Assembly: GCF_910592395.1 (NCBI RefSeq)
Contig: NC_088310.1
Span: 23,393,491-23,457,490, forward strand
DNA: 64,000 bases
Direction of reading: 5' to 3'
Source: Lineus longissimus
Taxonomy: Eukaryota; Nemertea; Pilidiophora; Heteronemertea; Lineidae
The notes below the pieces were generated by a model. That model was not told the DNA's origin, made no database searches, and saw only the letters and a list, made by a program, of their open reading frames with translations. Of the stretch, positions 63,043 through 64,000 are shown one piece after another (positions within the stretch are counted from its first letter, which is position 1; each line of letters begins with the position of its first letter). The position numbers and the translations under genes were made by a program.

Positions 63043-64000
63043 CTTTTATAGCATCAGACGATTTTTGTTTGGCTAAAAATATTCCAAAGCGAGCATTGAA
63101 ATTGTTAAAATATGGCTATAAAAGATATCGTTTTCTGTAGTAGCATTAGAAATGACCAGCTCTCCGAGGTGAAATGTACGTCACAGGAAGTGTGTTTGAA
63201 GTGGATGAAATCATTTCGCATATAAGTAGATATTTCTACAAATGGCCTGCTCTCTGAGAGGAGATGTAATGAAAATGATTTCTTAGGAAGTGAGTTTGAC
63301 GTAGATCAGTTTTTTATAGCATCATGACTTTTCTTCAACTAAATATAGCACAGCCAGCATCAAAGTTATAGAATGGATCTATGTTGTGGCAATAGAAATG
63401 GCCTGCACGCTGGGATGAGATAATGATAAGAACGATGTCTTGGAATAAAAAATACCGAAGCTCCCATTATAGTTATGGAAGTAAATTCACTGATAGCATC
63501 AAATATCGCCAGCTTTAATGAAGTGAGATGTGACTGATTATTTTGGCTTCGAATAAAATATGGCGACGCTACAGCATCAACGTAAGGAATTGATTTGGGA
63601 AACTGTAATATCCTAGTGACGAACCTGCTCTTATAATGTGAGAAGCAATATAATTTCTGCCGATGATTCTTTCGTTTCTTACACATGAAATGAAAATAGC
63701 AACACTTATTCAAACAGGTCAAAGCAGACACAATGTGACAAACTATAATTCTGATCACTAACGGGGTATTTCACTGCATTCAATCAATTCGCCCACTAGT
63801 CATCTTTAAGAAACTCAAATCAAAAGACTTCAGTGTCTCAGTCTAGACTCGTTATTGACGCTGTAGAGAAATACCAATATAAATCACGGTATAAAATGGC
63901 TTGCTGTCTCTAACTGAGAACGCATCATATAATCTCTCCAATTAATTCCTCCTAAAATGTGACATTTATTGAGGAGGCTATTTGCGAAGAATTTCAAGGT
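63043..64000. repeat. diverged irregular tandem array, runs off the edge
   Basis: A core resembling AAATGGCCTGCTCTCTGAGA recurs at about 63150, 63240, 63396, 63502, 63617 and 63894. Flanks are also shared: TTTTATAGCATCA begins the segments at about 63046 and 63314 and both continue with CTAAA.ATA and AGCAT; AGGAAGTG.GTTTGA occurs after the first two cores; GAATAAAA..AT..CGA.GCT follows the third and fourth. Spacings of about 90, 156, 106, 115 and 277 show indels between units. It looks like an old minisatellite or satellite remnant and has no right boundary inside the window. Confidence 0.65.

Noticed and set aside
63366-63758. 130-codon minus-strand frame
   Set aside because: It lies entirely within the diverged tandem array and does not follow its repeat structure as a protein would.
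1-64000. CRISPR arrays, rRNA, tRNA, bacterial operons, viral genes
   Set aside because: No regularly spaced repeats, no tRNA B-box meeting consensus, no packed long frames and no recognisable viral protein were found.

Overview
The window looks like nuclear DNA of a large-genome eukaryote, most likely a marine invertebrate animal. It is AT-rich (by eye about 38% GC). It has no operon-like packing, no rRNA, tRNA or CRISPR that I can support, and no long open frame. The longest open frame is 157 codons and owes its most distinctive residues to a poly-G run. At this composition I estimate a stop about once per 15 codons, so well over 100 open frames of 60 or more codons are expected by chance in 64 kb on six frames, which is about what is seen. 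Length alone is therefore no evidence here. The palindrome TACATGTA is over-represented (12 hand-located copies against about 2 expected), a word I associate with marine invertebrate genomes; the phylum cannot be fixed from this.

No gene is identified with certainty. I list exon candidates where an open frame coincides with good splice signals or with a coding-like bias (purine at codon position 1, RNY codons). The best are 54282-54417 (-), 22489-22582 (+), 6929-7005 (-), 17378-17563 (-), 5518-5772 (+), 46121-46304 (+) and the small membrane-protein frame at 16466-16693 (+). None matches a family I can name. About 40 GTAAGT words are expected by chance on the two strands, so some of these candidates will be false. 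The window is best read as intergenic or intronic DNA with perhaps a few exons.

Layout. 0-11 kb: mostly featureless, with a GC-rich patch carrying a GC box and an E-box at 2.54-2.79 kb. 11-17.1 kb: the most structured part, with a perfect 11-bp hairpin at 11.1 kb, a CpG-rich island with a perfect NRF1-type site at 12.54-12.9 kb, a 264-bp fold-back element at 13.03-13.29 kb, a 433-bp MITE-like element at 15.64-16.07 kb, and a recent 245-bp tandem duplication at 16.57-17.06 kb that copies the tail of the 16466 frame. 17-27 kb: two weak coding-like frames and two hairpins. 27.5-28.6 kb: a 27-bp direct repeat, two AACTA microsatellites and an 18-base poly-C run in a GC-rich patch. 29-56 kb: largely featureless, with scattered exon candidates and a diverged repeat around a 5' splice-like site at 39.8-40.0 kb. 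56.1-56.7 kb: an old 420-bp-spaced duplication. 63.0-64.0 kb: a diverged irregular tandem array that runs off the right edge.

Nothing here amounts to a demonstrable new multi-gene system. The fold-back element, the duplicated membrane-protein tail and the terminal array most deserve a second look.
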